Origin: Aulostomus chinensis
Taxonomy: Eukaryota; Chordata; Actinopteri; Syngnathiformes; Aulostomidae
Assembly: GCA_037954235.1 (NCBI GenBank)
Contig: JBBMOA010000007.1
Span: 28,129,457-28,193,456 of the forward strand
Direction: 5' to 3'
DNA length: 64,000 nucleotides
The position numbers and the translations under genes are program-made. Numbering within the stretch: the stretch's first letter is position 1; the number at the start of each line of letters is the position of its first letter. The notes under the pieces were generated by a model, which saw only the letters and a list, made by a program, of their open reading frames with translations, searched no databases and was not told the DNA's origin. Below, piece after piece: positions 62,601 through 64,000 of this stretch.

Positions 62601-62949
62601 ATAGCAAATTAGCTTAGGCTATTAAGGCTGGCATCAGTTAATCCTACATCTTTGTCTTTATACAAATAAAATAAATAATGACCACAATCTCTCAAAAGCC
62701 AATTTTTGGGTTGGTTCCTGGCTCAAAAACACAGTGCTATTGCTGGCTAATGTTATTCTCTGTCAACAGCTTCTTGAAAGGAAATTCATTACTGGAGAAT
62801 AATGTCTTACGATGTGCCAATACGATCTGCTTCGATTTAGGCATTAAAAACCACTTGGTTATGGAAAAACATCAGTGGTCTGGAAACGTCAAATGGACAT
62901 CATTAAACCAGGGAAAAGATTCCAATTGATTGACATTGCTATTGTTTCT
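59641..62949. other. Intergenic sequence
   Basis: No gene recognised. A 139-codon plus-strand frame at 60784-61203 has no domain. A short fragment at about 60553-60585 ('caagtggacatttgtgtcaa') may be a fourth, weak piece of repeat family C. Confidence 0.5.
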
Positions 62950-64000
62950 GTGTTCTCAGCCACCCCCGGAGCTCTGCCACCGCAGAGTTGTTTCACTGCA
63001 TCTGTGACTTCTGCCCTGGAGATTGGACGACCCCCCACCCCCAACTCTGCTTCCTCCATGGAATACGTGTTGGTGGGGTTGAGGAGTTCCTCAAAGTATT
63101 CCTTCCACTGTCCAATTATCTCCCCAGTTGACATCAACAGCCTCCCGTCCCCACTGTAAACAGTGTGGGCAAGTTGCCACCTTTTCCCTTTTGGGGCAAG
63201 GGATGGTTTGCCAGAACCTTTTTGTAGCCGACTGATAGTCATTCTCCATGATCTCACTGAACTCCTCCCACGGCTGAGTTTTTGCCTCGGTGACCGCCCC
63301 ATGGCTGCACACTGCTTGGCCTGCTGGTACAGGAGACCAACAGACCAGCCGTGCCCTCTGGGCCTCCTTCTTCAGCCTGACGGCTCCCCTCACCTCTGGT
63401 GTCCACCAGCGGGTTCTGTGATTACTGCCACGACCGGCCCCAGCAGCCTCATGGCTGCAGCTCACAGCAGCCGTCTCGACAAAGGCAGAGCGGAACATGG
63501 TCCATTCTGACTCAATATCCCCCACTGCCCCTGGGATGCGTTTAAAGCTCTGCCAAAGGTGGGAGTTGAAGATCATTCTGGCAGTTTCTTCCACCAGGTG
63601 TTCCCAGCAAACCCCCAGTACTTGTTTGGGCCTACCAGGCCTGCGCGGCATCTTCCCCTGCCACCTGATCCAACTCACCACCAAATGGTGACCAGTTGAC
63701 AGCTCAGCTCCTGTCTTCACCCTAGTGTTCAGAAACATACGGCCGCAGGTCAGACGATACGAATATAAAATCTACCATAGACCTATGACCTAGGATGTCC
63801 TGGTGCCATGTGCAACGATAGACATCCTTATGTTCAAACATGGTGTTAGTTATGGACAAATTCTGACTCAGACAGTAGTCCAATAACTGCACACCATTCA
63901 AATTCAGTTTGGGCCTGCCATTGCTCCCAGTCACGCCCTTCCAGGTCACTTTGTCATTTCCCACGTGAGCATTGAAGTTCCCAGTAGGACAATGGAGTCC
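62950..64000 (-). mobile_element. Non-LTR retrotransposon (LINE) fragment, frameshifted, continues past the window
   Basis: Reading the minus strand from 64000 down, the sequence gives the end of an apurinic-type endonuclease domain: FNAHVGND, then NGVQLLDYCLSQNLSITNT, TWHQD and RSMVDFIFVSSDLRPYV, then ELSTGHHLVVSWIRW. The linker before the reverse transcriptase follows: RTRWWTPEVRGAVRLKKEAQ, KRFWQTI, YSGDGRLLMST, WKEYFEELLNPTN. It stops at GGRAPGV (about 62960), just before the reverse-transcriptase core would begin. At least three frame changes occur (near 63978, 63730 and 63190), so it is dead. It resembles LINEs widespread in teleosts; the clade (RTE- or Rex-like) is not settled. Confidence 0.88.

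Overview
The window looks like genomic DNA from a ray-finned fish, probably a spiny-rayed (percomorph) teleost. The signs are small vertebrate exons with GT/AG introns, very frequent (CA)n/(GT)n microsatellites, decayed teleost-type LINE and hAT-like sequence, and several short dispersed repeats typical of fish genomes. No bacterial-style gene organisation, tRNA, rRNA or CRISPR array was seen.

The only protein-coding gene I can support is a plus-strand Kit ligand (stem cell factor) gene, most likely kitlga, at 18944-27114. Eight exons join without a reading-frame break. They encode 266 residues from the signal peptide to a stop codon at 27112-27114: hydrophobic signal core, four-helix cytokine domain (exons 2-5), a short linker exon matching the alternatively spliced exon 6 of mammals, a transmembrane exon, a basic/acidic cytoplasmic tail, and a tiny last exon ending in valine. 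The first coding exon (about five codons in relatives) was not found, so intron 1 probably exceeds 18.9 kb and the promoter probably lies before the window. The 3' UTR probably runs about 4.5 kb, to a poly(A) signal at 31587. It carries an AU-rich element and an inserted inverted-repeat element.

Layout. 1-18943: non-coding, taken as intron 1 or 5' flank, with microsatellites, a perfect 18-bp hairpin, G-rich tracts, a decayed hAT-like transposase fragment and two dispersed repeats. 18944-27114: kitlga exons 2-9; intron 8 holds nine perfect 21-bp tandem units. 27115-31606: inferred 3' UTR. 31607-62949: gene-poor sequence with LINE 3'-end fragments, repeats carrying perfect DR1 nuclear-receptor half-site pairs, a palindromic MITE-like element, and a CpG-containing stretch near 54.3-54.6 kb that could be a minus-strand promoter and first exon. 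62950-64000: a minus-strand, frameshifted non-LTR retrotransposon running off the window end.

The biology centres on a growth factor that signals through the receptor tyrosine kinase Kit in pigment-cell, germ-cell and blood-cell development. The large non-coding flanks are plausible places for its regulatory DNA, but no enhancer can be proven from sequence alone.
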